Shown here: positions 45,953-56,963 of the stretch, in pieces
Numbering within the stretch: the stretch's first letter is position 1
How the letters are laid out: each line of letters opens with the position of its first letter
Assembly: GCF_035958815.1 (NCBI RefSeq)
Contig: NZ_CP108383.1
Span: 682,001 to 746,000, forward strand
DNA: 64,000 nt
Origin: Nocardia sp. NBC_01327
GTDB lineage: Bacteria > Actinomycetota > Actinomycetes > Mycobacteriales > Mycobacteriaceae
Reading direction: 5' to 3'
The notes under the pieces: model-generated
Seen by the model: only the letters and a program-made list of their open reading frames with translations
What the model was told of the DNA's origin: nothing
The model's database searches: none
Translations under genes and position numbers: made by a program

Positions 45953-47422
45953 GTGACTTCCACAGACACTCGCCCCGCAGTGAGCACCGCGGCCGACTCC
46001 TCCACGCAGTGGACACCTCGGCTCTGGGGCATGCTCATCACCCTGTGCATCGTCCTGTTCCTCGACGGCCTCGATGTGTCGATGATCGGCGTCGCGCTCC
46101 CGTCCATCGGCACCGAACTCCACCTCGGAACCTCCACCCTGCAGTGGCTGGTCTCCGGTTACGTCCTCGGCTACGGCGGTCTGCTGCTGCTCGGCGGCCG
46201 CACCGCCGACCTGCTCGGCCGGCGCAAGGTCTTCCTGATCGCCCTGGCCGTCTTCGCCATCGCGTCCCTGGGCGGCGGACTGGTCAGCTCCGCCGCGCTG
46301 CTGATCCTCACCCGTTTCGTCAAGGGCCTGGCCGCCGCGTTCACCGCGCCGACCGGACTGTCCATCATCACAACGAATTTCGCCGAAGGACCCGCCCGCA
46401 ACAAGGCGCTGTCCATCTACACCGTGTTCGGGGCCGGCGGTTACTCCATGGGCCTGCTGTTCGGCGGTCTGATGACCGGCTTCGGCTGGCGCTGGACCTT
46501 CCTGCTGCCCTTCCCGATCGCGATCGCCGCGCTGATCGCGGCCTTCTACCTGGTGCCCAAGGACAAGCCCGCCGAAGAGGGCGGTCACGATCTGCTCGGC
46601 GCGCTGCTGTCCACCGCGGGCATGCTGCTGCTGGTGTACACCGTGGTCTCGGCGCCGCAGGCCGGCTGGGCCTCCGCCCGCACCGTGCTCTCGTTCGTGG
46701 CGGTCGCCGCACTGTTCGCCGGTTTCGTCGTGGTCGAGAAGCGAGTGCGCTACCCGCTTGTCCGCCTGGGCATTCTGAAGAAGCCGACCCTGTGGCGAGC
46801 CAGCCTGGCCATCATCGCGGTCGCCGGATCGTTCTTCAGCTGGCAGTTCATCACCACGCTGTACCTGCAGGACACGCTCGGCTGGACCCCGCTGCACCTG
46901 TCGCTGGCACTGCTGCCGGTCGGTGTGCTGGTCGTCGCCTCGGCCTTCATCTCCGACAAGCTGGTCGACCGCTTCGGCACCGGCCCGATCATCGCGGTCA
47001 CCATGGTGATCATGGCCATCGGCTACCTGATGTACCTGCGCCTGGACACCTCGCCCGCCTACCTGACGGTCCTGCTGCCCGCCGTGCTGCTGGTCGGCAT
47101 CGGCTGGGTCGGCTTCCCCGCCATCAATATTCAGGCCACCAGCGGTATCGACGATGACGAGCAGGGCCTGGCGGCCGGCGTTCTCCAGACCTCCATGCAG
47201 GTCGGCGCGGCCATCGTGCTCGCGGTGACCACCGCGATCATCTCCTCCGGTTCGCACACCGGCACCAGCCCCGCCGAGGCCCTCGACAACTACCGCCCCG
47301 GGCTCCAATTCGCCGCCGGCGTCGCCATTGTCGGCGCCCTGGTAGCCCTCACGGCCTTCCTCCCCAAGCGCCGCGCCCGCAAGGCCGCGGCCGAGGAAGC
47401 CGAGGTCGCGCTGGTCGGCTGA
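45953..47422 (+). CDS. MFS drug efflux transporter, DHA2 (14-helix) family
   Basis: 489 residues, about 14 membrane helices. Motif A (GGRTADLLGRRKVFL) follows helix 2, and the FLDGLDVSMIGVALPSIG start is typical of EmrB/QacA-type proton antiporters. The substrate cannot be read from sequence. GTG 45953 is chosen over ATG 45926 because the latter lies inside the operator and the former has a TACCGT hexamer 8 nt upstream. It is controlled, by inference, by the divergent MarR gene. A bidirectional terminator separates it from rmlC. Confidence 0.92.
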   Translation: MTSTDTRPAVSTAADSSTQWTPRLWGMLITLCIVLFLDGLDVSMIGVALPSIGTELHLGTSTLQWLVSGYVLGYGGLLLLGGRTADLLGRRKVFLIALAVFAIASLGGGLVSSAALLILTRFVKGLAAAFTAPTGLSIITTNFAEGPARNKALSIYTVFGAGGYSMGLLFGGLMTGFGWRWTFLLPFPIAIAALIAAFYLVPKDKPAEEGGHDLLGALLSTAGMLLLVYTVVSAPQAGWASARTVLSFVAVAALFAGFVVVEKRVRYPLVRLGILKKPTLWRASLAIIAVAGSFFSWQFITTLYLQDTLGWTPLHLSLALLPVGVLVVASAFISDKLVDRFGTGPIIAVTMVIMAIGYLMYLRLDTSPAYLTVLLPAVLLVGIGWVGFPAINIQATSGIDDDEQGLAAGVLQTSMQVGAAIVLAVTTAIISSGSHTGTSPAEALDNYRPGLQFAAGVAIVGALVALTAFLPKRRARKAAAEEAEVALVG

Positions 47423-47508
47423 TCCGCACCGCCTGGTTTCGGCCGACAGGCACGCCGGACCCCGCCCGCCGCTCACACGGGCGACCATCCGGCCACGGCA
47501 GAAAAGCG

Positions 47509-47542
47509 CTGGGGCGCACCGCGATTACGCGGTGCGCCCCAG
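47509..47542. terminator. Bidirectional terminator between MFS gene and rmlC
   Basis: CTGGGGCGCACCGCG (47509-47523) pairs perfectly over 15 bp with 47528-47542 around ATTA. It lies between convergent stop codons. Confidence 0.85.
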
Positions 47543-47564
47543 TTGCGTATCGGGGGAATGCTCG

Positions 47565-48137
47565 TCAGTGCGGGAGTTTCAGGTCCGCCAGGCAGGGGGC
47601 GGCAGCGTCCTTGGGGGAGCGGGTGAACGTCATCGGGTCGCCATTGCGATCCACCGCGGGCCATTCGATACCGAGCTCCGGGTCGAAAGCGTCCAGGTCC
47701 CGGTCGAATTCGGGGGAGTACTCCAGTGAGCACAGGTAGATGACGGTGGAGTCGTCCTCCAGGGACAGCAGTGCGTGCCCGAGACCCTCGGCGAGGAATA
47801 CCGATTTACGCTCCACATCGTCGATGACGACGCTGTCCCACTGCCGGAACGTCGGCGAATCGGGCCGCAGATCCACCACCACATCCAGGAACGCCCCGCG
47901 CACGCAGGTCACGTATTTGGCCTGGCCGGGCGGGGTTTCGGTGTAGTGGATACCGCGCAGCACACCGGCGGCCGAGGTGGAGGTGTTGACCTGCAGCAGA
48001 TCGAACGGCCGCCCCACCGTCTTCTCGAACTCCGAGGACTTGAAGGTCTCGGCGAACACCCCGCGTTCGTCGCCGTGCAGGCTGGGGGTGAATTCCCAGG
48101 CGCCCGGAATCGACAGTTCCCGAATCCGCATGCTCAT
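47565..48137 (-). CDS. rmlC: dTDP-4-dehydrorhamnose 3,5-epimerase
   Basis: 190 residues, cupin-fold epimerase, third step of dTDP-L-rhamnose synthesis; rhamnose links arabinogalactan to peptidoglycan. Key residues are visible: the catalytic His in RGIHY, the Lys in QAKYV and the GLGHALLSL segment. Length fits the family. The start ATG overlaps the rmlA stop by 4 bp (ATGA), indicating translational coupling; a second ATG two codons later is possible. Confidence 0.95.
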   Translation of the reverse strand: MSMRIRELSIPGAWEFTPSLHGDERGVFAETFKSSEFEKTVGRPFDLLQVNTSTSAAGVLRGIHYTETPPGQAKYVTCVRGAFLDVVVDLRPDSPTFRQWDSVVIDDVERKSVFLAEGLGHALLSLEDDSTVIYLCSLEYSPEFDRDLDAFDPELGIEWPAVDRNGDPMTFTRSPKDAAAPCLADLKLPH

Positions 48138-49006
48138 TCTTCTCGTCCCTGTTCCAGCAGGCCCAGCAGGTACGCGCCGTATCCGGAGCGCACCAGCGGT
48201 TCGGCCGCCGCCCGCAACTGTTCGTCGTCGATGAATCGCATCCGCCAGGCCACTTCCTCGGGCACGCCGATCTTCAGACCCTGTCGTTCTTCGATGGTGC
48301 GCACGTAATTGGCGGCGGCCAGCAGCGAATCGAAGGTGCCGGTGTCGAGCCAGGCGGTGCCGCGGTGCAGCACCTCGACATTCAACCGGCCCTGTTCGAG
48401 GTACGCGCGGTTGATATCGGTGATCTCGTATTCGCCGCGGTCGGAGGGCTTCAGCTCGCGCGCGATCGCGAGGACGTCGTTGTCGTAGAAGTACAGCCCG
48501 GGAATCGCATAGCTGGAGCGCGGCGCCTTCGGCTTCTCCTCGATGGAAATGGCCTTGCCGTCGGCGAATTCGACCACGCCGTACGCGGTCGGGTCCGAGA
48601 CCCGGTACGCGAAGACCGCGCCGCCGTCGACCTCGGCGTAGCGGCGCAGATTGGTGCCCAGACCGGGGCCGTGGAAGATGTTGTCGCCCAGCACCAGTGC
48701 GGCTGGCTCATTGCCGATGTGGTCCGCGCCGAGCACGAAGGCCCGGGCCAGCCCGTCCGGCTGCGGCTGCACCACATAGCTGAGGTTCAGCCCGAACTGG
48801 CTGCCGTCGCCCAGCAATCGGTGGAACGCCGCCGAATCCTCGGGGGTGGTGATGACCAGGATGTCCCGGATGCCCGCCAGCATGAGGGTGGACAGCGGGT
48901 AGTACACCATCGGTTTGTCGTAGACGGGGACAAGTTGTTTGCTCACCCCGCGCGTTATCGGGTGCAAACGCGACCCGGTGCCGCCCGCCAGGATGATTCC
49001 ACGCAT
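48134..49006 (-). CDS. rmlA: Glucose-1-phosphate thymidylyltransferase
   Basis: 290 residues, first step of dTDP-rhamnose synthesis (dTTP plus glucose-1-phosphate). The nucleotide-binding GGTGSRLHP motif, with [18 protein letters not shown], is at the N terminus, and VLGDNIFHG and the IEEKP segment fit the family. It forms a two-gene operon with rmlC; rmlB lies separately at 51484 and rmlD is not in the window. The ATG has no clear ribosome site; CAGACT, close to a TANNNT hexamer, lies 8 nt upstream. Confidence 0.95.
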   Translation of the reverse strand: MRGIILAGGTGSRLHPITRGVSKQLVPVYDKPMVYYPLSTLMLAGIRDILVITTPEDSAAFHRLLGDGSQFGLNLSYVVQPQPDGLARAFVLGADHIGNEPAALVLGDNIFHGPGLGTNLRRYAEVDGGAVFAYRVSDPTAYGVVEFADGKAISIEEKPKAPRSSYAIPGLYFYDNDVLAIARELKPSDRGEYEITDINRAYLEQGRLNVEVLHRGTAWLDTGTFDSLLAAANYVRTIEERQGLKIGVPEEVAWRMRFIDDEQLRAAAEPLVRSGYGAYLLGLLEQGREE

Positions 49007-49250
49007 GTCACAAGAGTCTGCCAGTTCGATCGCGAGCGAGAGCGGGGAGGTTCCGAGTCGACGGCGAAACGATCACATGCGTTTGCCGCCATACCGATAC
49101 GGCGATATCTGTTGCGTAGGTCACGTTCCCATGGTGTTCTGAAACAACGCTATGTGAGATGTCAGCGCCGACTCTCCCGCACCGGGCGCCGAGCCCTTCT
49201 TCGGTCACCGGACGAACGGCTCGGCGCGCCAACAACGAAGTAGGTGCGCA

Positions 49251-50246
49251 ATGGCGACGACCCGCAACGTCCACTCCGCCGATCCGGTGATCAATCCCGA
49301 CAGTGTCAGCGTCTACGCGCGCACCCTCGAGGCCGCCTGCCGAGCCACCATCCGTCCCGCCGGCGAAATGATGACGCTCAGCGCGGGCGCCATGCCGGTG
49401 GTCAGCGGAGTCATCAACACCCTGGCCAAACTGCGCCCCGCCCCGCGCGGAGTGGAACGGGAACAGGTGCGGCTCAACGGCTTCCGCATGGAGATCGTGC
49501 GCCCCGCCGGAGCCCGCAGCGCGATGAGCGAGGGCGTCGTCATGTACATGCACGGCGGCGGCTTCTTCCTCTGCGGCCTGGACACGCATCGGCCCGTGGT
49601 GGCCGCCATCGCCCGCCGCACCGGTATGCCGGTGGTGAGCGTCGAGTACCGGCAGCTGCCCGACACCGATATCTCGGGTTCGGTCACCGACTGCCTGACC
49701 GCCTACAAGTGGCTGCTCGGACACGGCGTGCCCGCCTCGCGCATCGTCTTCGCGGGCGACTCCGCCGGTGGCTATATGACTTTCGCGACCGCACTGCGCG
49801 CTCGTGATGCCGGACTGCCGGTGCCCGCCGGTCTGGTCGGCCTGTGTCCCGCGCTGAATCTGGACTGCACCGAGAAGCGCGCGCATCCCAACTACCACCG
49901 TGATTCGCTGATTCCGCTGTCCGCCTTGGAATCGGTGGTCAAGCTCGGCGCCGAGGTGGACGGGCGGCTGGATCCGCAGCTCTCGCCGGTCAACAATGTG
50001 CTCGTCGGGTTGCCGCCCGCACTGCTGATCGTCGCCGAGGACGAGGTGCTGCGGCATGACAGCGAGCTCATGGCGCAGCGGCTGGCCGCCTCGGGAGTGC
50101 CTGCGACGCTGGAGATCTGGCGTGGTCAGGTGCACGCGTTCATGGCCATCTTCCCGAGCATGCCGGAGAGCCGGGCCGCGCTGGCGCATGTCGCACAGTT
50201 CGTGCGCGAGCGCATCGAAGCAGGCCGGGTCGCACGCACCGCCTAA
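49251..50246 (+). CDS. HSL-type alpha/beta hydrolase (esterase/lipase)
   Basis: 331 residues, hormone-sensitive-lipase family. The oxyanion HGGG is at 101-104 and the nucleophile Ser171 in GDSAGG; Asp in EDEVLRHD and His in QVHAF complete the triad. It resembles the mycobacterial LipW/LipH group of short-to-medium-chain esterases. There is no signal peptide. AGGTG precedes the ATG. The preceding 244 bp (49007-49250) show only promoter-type sequence. A strong hairpin ends the gene. Confidence 0.88.
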   Translation: MATTRNVHSADPVINPDSVSVYARTLEAACRATIRPAGEMMTLSAGAMPVVSGVINTLAKLRPAPRGVEREQVRLNGFRMEIVRPAGARSAMSEGVVMYMHGGGFFLCGLDTHRPVVAAIARRTGMPVVSVEYRQLPDTDISGSVTDCLTAYKWLLGHGVPASRIVFAGDSAGGYMTFATALRARDAGLPVPAGLVGLCPALNLDCTEKRAHPNYHRDSLIPLSALESVVKLGAEVDGRLDPQLSPVNNVLVGLPPALLIVAEDEVLRHDSELMAQRLAASGVPATLEIWRGQVHAFMAIFPSMPESRAALAHVAQFVRERIEAGRVARTA

Positions 50247-50265
50247 CGCGCACTGCATAAAACGG

Positions 50266-50301
50266 GCGAACCCGCTCGACCAGGTGGTCGAGCGGGTTCG
50301 C
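50266..50301. terminator. Bidirectional terminator after the HSL esterase
   Basis: GCGAACCCGCTCGACC (50266-50281) pairs perfectly with 50286-50301 around AGGT. It lies between convergent genes. Confidence 0.85.
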
Positions 50302-50342
50302 TTGCGCCGGAACGCCGGACGCGTTCCGAACTACCGGCCGTA

Positions 50343-51050
50343 TTACTTGGCCGGGGTGAAAGGCGCGTTGATGGTGGTGAAGTACTGCACCGCGGCCAGG
50401 ATGGCGACCGGGGCGGTCACCAGCAGCTGACCCGCGAGGGTGCCCAGGAAGCCGATGGCGGCCATGCCACCGAGGCAGCCGAGGACGGCGGCGGGAACGA
50501 TCGGGCCGAAGAGGCCGACGATGGCCGCAGCAGCGGCGCCGGCGCCGATGACGCCACCGATGACACAGCCGACAGCCGCGCCACTGATGCCACCGACGAG
50601 GGTGCCGATGGTGGCGCCGGTCGCGATGGTGTCCTTGAGGCGGTTCCAGGCGGCCTGCTCACGGTCGTACGGGGACTTCCACGGGGCGGTGTCCTGGAAC
50701 GGCAGGTCGACCGGCTTGTAGACGGCGTGGTCCACATCGAACTGCGGGGTCAGCGTCGCGACGTTGTCGCTGATCTGCGCGGCGATCGGGAACTGGAAGT
50801 CATCGACACGGAAGCTCAGATCGGTGCCCGCGACGGTGGTGCCGTCGGCGGCCTTGATCTTGAAGACACCGTTGTCGTTGACCAGCGAACCACCATCGGT
50901 CTTGATGATCGTGCTGGCGTCGGTGGTGGTGGCGGTGTAGTTGATCGGCGCGTTGGCGTCGGCAGCAGGCGCGGCGTTCACGGTGCCGGCGGTGACGCCC
51001 ATGGCCGCGATCAGCAGCGCCGACGTGGCGGCGAATTTCCTCATCAGCAT
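50343..51050 (-). CDS. Secreted glycine-zipper protein (DUF8020-like)
   Basis: 235 residues. A signal peptide ending VNA-AP is followed by a domain of about 100 residues with many Thr and Asp (INYTATTTDASTIIKTDGG). A C-terminal region of Gly/Ala-rich hydrophobic repeats (GTLVGGISGAAVGCVIGGVIGAGAAA) resembles glycine-zipper membrane insertion segments. I recall similar proteins being common in Nocardia under the DUF8020 name; function unknown. ATG 51050 with GAGG upstream is preferred, and ATG 51044 is possible. Confidence 0.75.
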   Translation of the reverse strand: MLMRKFAATSALLIAAMGVTAGTVNAAPAADANAPINYTATTTDASTIIKTDGGSLVNDNGVFKIKAADGTTVAGTDLSFRVDDFQFPIAAQISDNVATLTPQFDVDHAVYKPVDLPFQDTAPWKSPYDREQAAWNRLKDTIATGATIGTLVGGISGAAVGCVIGGVIGAGAAAAAIVGLFGPIVPAAVLGCLGGMAAIGFLGTLAGQLLVTAPVAILAAVQYFTTINAPFTPAK

Positions 51051-52488
<1,438 letters not shown>

Positions 52489-52503
52489 CCCCGGAAAGGC
52501 GCA

Positions 52504-53598
52504 CTAGGGGCGGGTGAGCCCGCCCCAATCGCGCCGATACGCCGCCCAATCCGCTGGCGTCGCTGCGAAATCCACGTACAATGCCACCCCGAACGTCCGG
52601 CGGTCGAGCGCGGTGCGCCCCAAACCCAAACGGACACCGCGTATCGCACTCGCCACCGTCTCCGCCGCACCGTGGTGACCGAGGTCGTCGGCCCAGAAGG
52701 CGGGCAGTCCGAGCAGCAGATCCACCTGCGGCGGCGTGACCTGAAGCGCCAGCCGGGTCTGCTGCGCGACGTATCCGCCGTAGAGCGAGCCCGTCGGCAT
52801 GGCGGTGTCGTAGGACATCATCGCGATCTGGTCCACGCGCCGCGCCACCGATGCGAAATAGGCTTGCGACCACCACTTTCCGTGATCGGCCAGCGCCAAG
52901 CCCAGCACATGCAGGCCCGGCAGCGGATCGATGACCGGTGCGGACACCGACAGCAGCGCCTGGCGGGCGGCGGTCACGGGACGCACCCGATCGAGCAGGG
53001 TCAGGAATCCCGCCGAACCCGAGCGCACCGGCTCCAGATCGAAATGGATGCCGTCGAATCCGAGATCCAGCACCTGGTTCGCGGCGGTGACCATACGGTC
53101 GCGGGTGGCGGCATCGTCGAGGTTCAGGCCGTCGAATTCGGGGGCCAGCACATCGCCGAGCCAGGACTGCACCCGGAGGCCGGGCAGCAGCCGATGCACC
53201 GTCTCGACGAACCAGCGGGCTCGGGGATACAGCTCCGGCGGCAGGGTGCCGTCATGCGCGAGCGGGCCGGTGTGGACGTAGAGGTCCTTGATCCCGGTGC
53301 TGGACAACAGGACTCCGAGCTGGGCGACATCGGCCTCGGTCTTGCGGCCGTCCACCCAGGCGTGCCCCAGCCACACCGCGTCTCGGCCGCGCGTGCGCGC
53401 GGATGCGGCGGGCGTGCCCGCATCCTGCAGGCGCAGATAGACGGCCGCGGCCCCGATCGGCGCCGGCAGGATGCACACGATGACCAGCAGAACCACCGAG
53501 ATGCGCCGCCACCGCGGCCAACTCGGCCGGCGGGAGTCGCCCCGCCCTGTTGTGCCGGTGGCCGCGACACGGCGTCGCAGCCACCCCCGTGTACCCAC
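52504..53598 (-). CDS. Membrane-anchored GH18-like glycoside hydrolase
   Basis: 364 residues. A basic N terminus and one membrane helix (about 34-55) place the rest outside the membrane. The domain looks like a TIM barrel: FDGIHFDLEP (Asp182 to Glu189) matches the GH18 DGxxxDxE catalytic strand, and MMSYD and QVDLLLGLPAFW fit later strands. Substrate unknown; given the operon it might trim an envelope polysaccharide. The GTG start directly follows CGGAG and also has TAGTGT 6 nt upstream. It starts 21 bp after the DUF2142 gene. Confidence 0.75.
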   Translation of the reverse strand: MGTRGWLRRRVAATGTTGRGDSRRPSWPRWRRISVVLLVIVCILPAPIGAAAVYLRLQDAGTPAASARTRGRDAVWLGHAWVDGRKTEADVAQLGVLLSSTGIKDLYVHTGPLAHDGTLPPELYPRARWFVETVHRLLPGLRVQSWLGDVLAPEFDGLNLDDAATRDRMVTAANQVLDLGFDGIHFDLEPVRSGSAGFLTLLDRVRPVTAARQALLSVSAPVIDPLPGLHVLGLALADHGKWWSQAYFASVARRVDQIAMMSYDTAMPTGSLYGGYVAQQTRLALQVTPPQVDLLLGLPAFWADDLGHHGAAETVASAIRGVRLGLGRTALDRRTFGVALYVDFAATPADWAAYRRDWGGLTRP

Positions 53599-53619
53599 CT
53601 CCGCACACTACCGAGCGGG

Positions 53620-55296
53620 TCAGCCCCAGACGATGGTCGAATACTTGATCACGGCTGCGGCGAGCGCGACGGTGACGGCCACGACCACCGTGATGGCCGG
53701 ACCCTTGGTCGGGATCCTGCCCTCGGAAGTGGTGAGGCGCAAAGGCATCCAGCGCAGCAGCACGGCCAGGAACAGCAGCGCCAGCGGCACGAAGTAGCGG
53801 CCCTGGACGCCGTCGATGATGAAGTAGCCGACCGGCGTGAAGGACATGTACAGGGTCACGTAGATCATCGCGACGCTGGCGAGCATGGTGAGCAGTACCA
53901 GCCAGGTGCGCAGCCGGTCACCGGTCAGGCGGTCGGCGATGCCGAGACTCACCACGAAGGCCAGCAGGCTGGCGCAGATGGTGAGCGCGGGGACATCGAT
54001 GTACGCGAAGCCGAGCTCACCGAAGAACTGGGTGAACCAGCGCTGATCGCGGCGGGCGATGCTGTCGCCGAACACCCGCAGGAAATGCCCGGGGTCGCTG
54101 AGGATTCCGTGCAGCTGATCGCCGGGCCGCACACTGCCCCACTGCTCCTGCGGGCGCATGAGGCTCATACCGTCGCCGGTGGGTGCGGCGATCTTCATCC
54201 ATACGGCGAAGGCCACGGCGCCGATCCCCGCACCGGCCCACGGCAGGATGCGCTGCCAGAGCGCCGGTCGGTCGGCGCTGCCGAACCCCAAGCGCTGCGC
54301 GGGAATCAGCACGATGAGCATGGCCAGCAGCACATAGGTCGGCTTGCAGACCGGCAGCAGGATCGCCGCGGCCAGTGCCGCAACGGTTTCCGGCCGGGAC
54401 AGGCGCGTGCCGAGGAACAGGCTCTTGACGATGAGCGCCGAAACCAGCAGTGCCAGTGCGTTGGTCACCGTATCGGCGGTGACCGTGCCCGCCTGGAACA
54501 CCGCGATCGGCAGTACCGCCACCGTCAGCGCCAGCCACTGGATGCGGTGCCCGCGCAGGGCGCGCACCGCGAACGCGACGATCACGAGATAGGCGATGAG
54601 CCCGGCCCAGCGGGTCGCCAGCACCATGCCGCCGACATTGAAGTCGAAGGCCTCGGCCAGCCGAATGCCCGCCGCGGCAGGCAGATACGGGACGAGGGAG
54701 TAGGCGGCGGTATTGGTGAACCACACCTGCTTGGTCTGGGACGACACCGCCTGGCCGCCGAGTTCGTCGTAGCCGTGCGGATCCTCCACCATGGGATCCT
54801 GCTCGTCGGGACTGTTGTTCACGTAATCGTTGTGCGCGTAGCCCATGAGCGCGTCCACGCTCGCCGGAACGTCGCCGCCCCACGCGGGACCGCGATCATC
54901 ATGGATCTTCTCCGGCAGGAACCCGCCGTGCGCCACCTGATAGGCCCGCCCGAACTGGGTGATCTCGTCATGCCCCCAGAACGGCGGCGTCAGTACCGAG
55001 AACACCGCGCCGAACACCCCGGCCAGCAGCAGGAACACCAAAGTCGCGGTGCCGAAACGCCGTTCGATCCGGGCCGCGACCCGCTGCACGCCGGTCTGCG
55101 GCTCGGGAACCGGCGCCGGTGCGATCTTCGTCGGCTGTGCGACGCCGGGCGCCTCCACGGTCTCGGGCTGCGCCGCATCGGGTTCGAGATTGCCGTTATC
55201 GCTCACTTCGGTTGCCACAATGTCCGATTCTGCGGGACGGGTGGTGGGTGAGGCGGTAGGCGGGGGTGTTGCGTCCGGTTCGGTCCGGATCGTCAT
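53620..55296 (-). CDS. DUF2142 polytopic membrane protein, probable glycosyltransferase
   Basis: 558 residues. A disordered Pro/Thr/Glu-rich N terminus of about 75 residues precedes 10-12 membrane helices. Features of DUF2142 are present: PPFWGHDEITQFGRAYQVAHGG in the first outer loop, CKPTYVLL, and GVQGRYFVPLALL near the end. The acidic first loop suggests a GT-C-type, lipid-linked sugar transferase. The start overlaps the stop of the GT2 gene by 4 bp (ATGA). It lies between a polyprenyl-sugar synthase-like gene and a GH18-like gene, suggesting joint work on a surface glycan. Confidence 0.85.
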   Translation of the reverse strand: MTIRTEPDATPPPTASPTTRPAESDIVATEVSDNGNLEPDAAQPETVEAPGVAQPTKIAPAPVPEPQTGVQRVAARIERRFGTATLVFLLLAGVFGAVFSVLTPPFWGHDEITQFGRAYQVAHGGFLPEKIHDDRGPAWGGDVPASVDALMGYAHNDYVNNSPDEQDPMVEDPHGYDELGGQAVSSQTKQVWFTNTAAYSLVPYLPAAAGIRLAEAFDFNVGGMVLATRWAGLIAYLVIVAFAVRALRGHRIQWLALTVAVLPIAVFQAGTVTADTVTNALALLVSALIVKSLFLGTRLSRPETVAALAAAILLPVCKPTYVLLAMLIVLIPAQRLGFGSADRPALWQRILPWAGAGIGAVAFAVWMKIAAPTGDGMSLMRPQEQWGSVRPGDQLHGILSDPGHFLRVFGDSIARRDQRWFTQFFGELGFAYIDVPALTICASLLAFVVSLGIADRLTGDRLRTWLVLLTMLASVAMIYVTLYMSFTPVGYFIIDGVQGRYFVPLALLFLAVLLRWMPLRLTTSEGRIPTKGPAITVVVAVTVALAAAVIKYSTIVWG

Positions 55297-56267
55297 CGGC
55301 GGGTACCACCCGAGCGTTCATCGGCGCATTCGTCCGCGCCGACAGCCGAATAGCGCAGGTACATGAGCCGCGCGGCCTCGTGCCGGGACCGGCGGATGCC
55401 GTCCAGGACCAGTCCGGCGGTCCAGGCGAGACTGCCCAGCAGCATCAGCGTGAAGCCCAGGAACAGCGTCGGAAAGCGCGGGACCGAATGGATCTCGTAG
55501 AACTGGATCACTATCGGCGTGATCAGGATGATCGAGATGATCCAGGCCAGGGTGCCGAACAGGCCGTAGAAGGCGACCGGGCGTTCGTGCCGGGCCAGGC
55601 CGACGATCAGCCGCAGGATCTTGAAGCCGTCGGTGTAGGTGCGCAGCTTGGATTCGCTGCCCTCCGGCCGATCCTTGAAGCCGACCGGCACGGCCGTCTG
55701 CGGCACCCGCAGATGCAGCGTGTGCACCGTCAACTCGGTCTCGATCTCGAATTCGCGCGATACGGCCGGGAAGCTCTTCACGAAACGCCGTGAGAAGACC
55801 CGGTATCCGCTCAGCATGTCCTCGACGTTCTCGCCGAACACCTGCGCGACCACGCCATTGAGCACCTTGTTGCCGGTCGCGTGGCCGGGCCGGTACGCCG
55901 ACTCGCCCGCTAGTTCGCGGCGCACACCCAGGACATGGTCGTACGGTCCCGACAGCAGCGCCTCGATCAACCGCGGTGCGGCGGAGGCGTCGTAGGTGTC
56001 GTCGCCGTCGATCATCAAATAGACGTCGGCCTCGATATCGGCGAAGGCGCGGCGCACCACATTGCCTTTGCCCTTGCGGTATTCATGACGGACGATCGCG
56101 CCGGCCTCGCGCGCCCGCTCCGCGGTCGCATCGGTGCTCAGGTTGTCGTAGACGTATACGACAATTCCGGGCACGGCGGCCTTGAGGTCGCTGACGACCT
56201 GTGCGACCGAGGCCTCTTCGTTGTGGCACGGAACCACTGCGGCAATTCGGAGCTCGGTGGGGTCCAC
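55293..56267 (-). CDS. GT2 family glycosyltransferase with two C-terminal membrane helices
   Basis: 324 residues. The catalytic domain has VVPCHNEE at the N terminus, the IDGDDTYD metal-binding Asp cluster and EFEIETELTVH. Two hydrophobic segments near 235-305 anchor it. The layout fits dolichol/polyprenyl-phosphate sugar synthases (DPM1/GtrB-like), which charge the carrier lipid for GT-C enzymes. GTG 56267 has GAGG upstream and gives the expected N terminus; the longer frame is rejected. It heads the operon with the DUF2142 and GH18-like genes and is divergent from a gtrA gene, the usual partner of GtrB. Confidence 0.87.
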   Translation of the reverse strand: MDPTELRIAAVVPCHNEEASVAQVVSDLKAAVPGIVVYVYDNLSTDATAERAREAGAIVRHEYRKGKGNVVRRAFADIEADVYLMIDGDDTYDASAAPRLIEALLSGPYDHVLGVRRELAGESAYRPGHATGNKVLNGVVAQVFGENVEDMLSGYRVFSRRFVKSFPAVSREFEIETELTVHTLHLRVPQTAVPVGFKDRPEGSESKLRTYTDGFKILRLIVGLARHERPVAFYGLFGTLAWIISIILITPIVIQFYEIHSVPRFPTLFLGFTLMLLGSLAWTAGLVLDGIRRSRHEAARLMYLRYSAVGADECADERSGGTRR

Positions 56268-56334
56268 CCGGTCAATCCTCGATGTGATCGGAAGGCGAAT
56301 ACGAACACGGGGAGGGTACCCGAGATCGCTGCGG

Positions 56335-56340
56335 TACCGT
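56335..56340 (+). promoter_or_regulatory. Candidate -10 box of gtrA-glfT2
   Basis: TACCGT lies 6 nt before the gtrA GTG in the 79-bp divergent interval. No Shine-Dalgarno is visible. Confidence 0.45.
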
Positions 56341-56346
56341 CGCCGA

Positions 56347-56838
56347 GTGTCCAGCAGTGAGTCGGTAGCCGTCGAGAACGGCCGGGAGTCCTTCATCGGC
56401 AAGGTGCGCGCGGCACTCAAGCAGGGCAGCGCATTCCTGGTTGTCGGCGCGCTCGGATTCGTGGTGGATGCGGGCACCTACAACCTGCTGGTGTTCTGGG
56501 GCGGGGAGGGTGTGCTGTTCCATCAGCCGCTGCTCGCCAAGATCATCGCCATCCTGGTGGCCACCGTCGTCACCTATTTCGGCAACAAATGGTGGACATT
56601 CGCGCACAAGAAGGGCGGCAGCCCGACCCGCGAATATGTGCTCTACGCGCTGTTCAATGTTGTCGCCATCGGGCTGCAACTGGGCTGCCTCGGGTTCTCC
56701 CGCTACGTACTGCACCTGTCTAGTCCGTTGGCGGACAACATCTCCGGCACCCTCATCGGGCAGATCGTGGCGGTAGTCTTCCGCTACTGGGCATATGACA
56801 AATTCGTCTTCACCGGCGCGCGCGAAGAAGCGCGTTAA
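56347..56838 (+). CDS. GtrA family membrane protein
   Basis: 163 residues with four membrane helices (FLVVGALGFVVDAGTYNLLVF near the N terminus) and the family NKWWTF motif. It is a second GtrA paralogue, distinct from the one beside dprE1. GtrA proteins are thought to assist polyprenyl-linked sugar transfer across the membrane. Here it is divergent from a GtrB-like GT2 and 125 bp upstream of a galactofuranosyltransferase, so a role in either pathway is possible. The GTG start lacks a ribosome site. Confidence 0.88.
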   Translation: MSSSESVAVENGRESFIGKVRAALKQGSAFLVVGALGFVVDAGTYNLLVFWGGEGVLFHQPLLAKIIAILVATVVTYFGNKWWTFAHKKGGSPTREYVLYALFNVVAIGLQLGCLGFSRYVLHLSSPLADNISGTLIGQIVAVVFRYWAYDKFVFTGAREEAR

Positions 56839-56963
56839 CGCGGGTTCGCGCTGCCACCACCGGAGCTCATTGCTATTCTCTGCGCGCCGAGGGTGACAAG
56901 TGGGGTGCGTCCCACGTCGTATGTTGCCGGTGTCTATTTTTTCGAGGGATGTCGAGGGATTTC

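Noticed and set aside
45866..47488. Long N-terminal extension of the MarR frame
   Set aside because: The extension is antisense to the MFS gene and low in complexity; the MarR fold starts at 45865.
52672..55251. An 859-codon plus-strand frame opposite the GH18-like and DUF2142 genes
   Set aside because: Rich in Arg, Gln, His and Gly without domains, and the opposing genes show membrane helices and family motifs.
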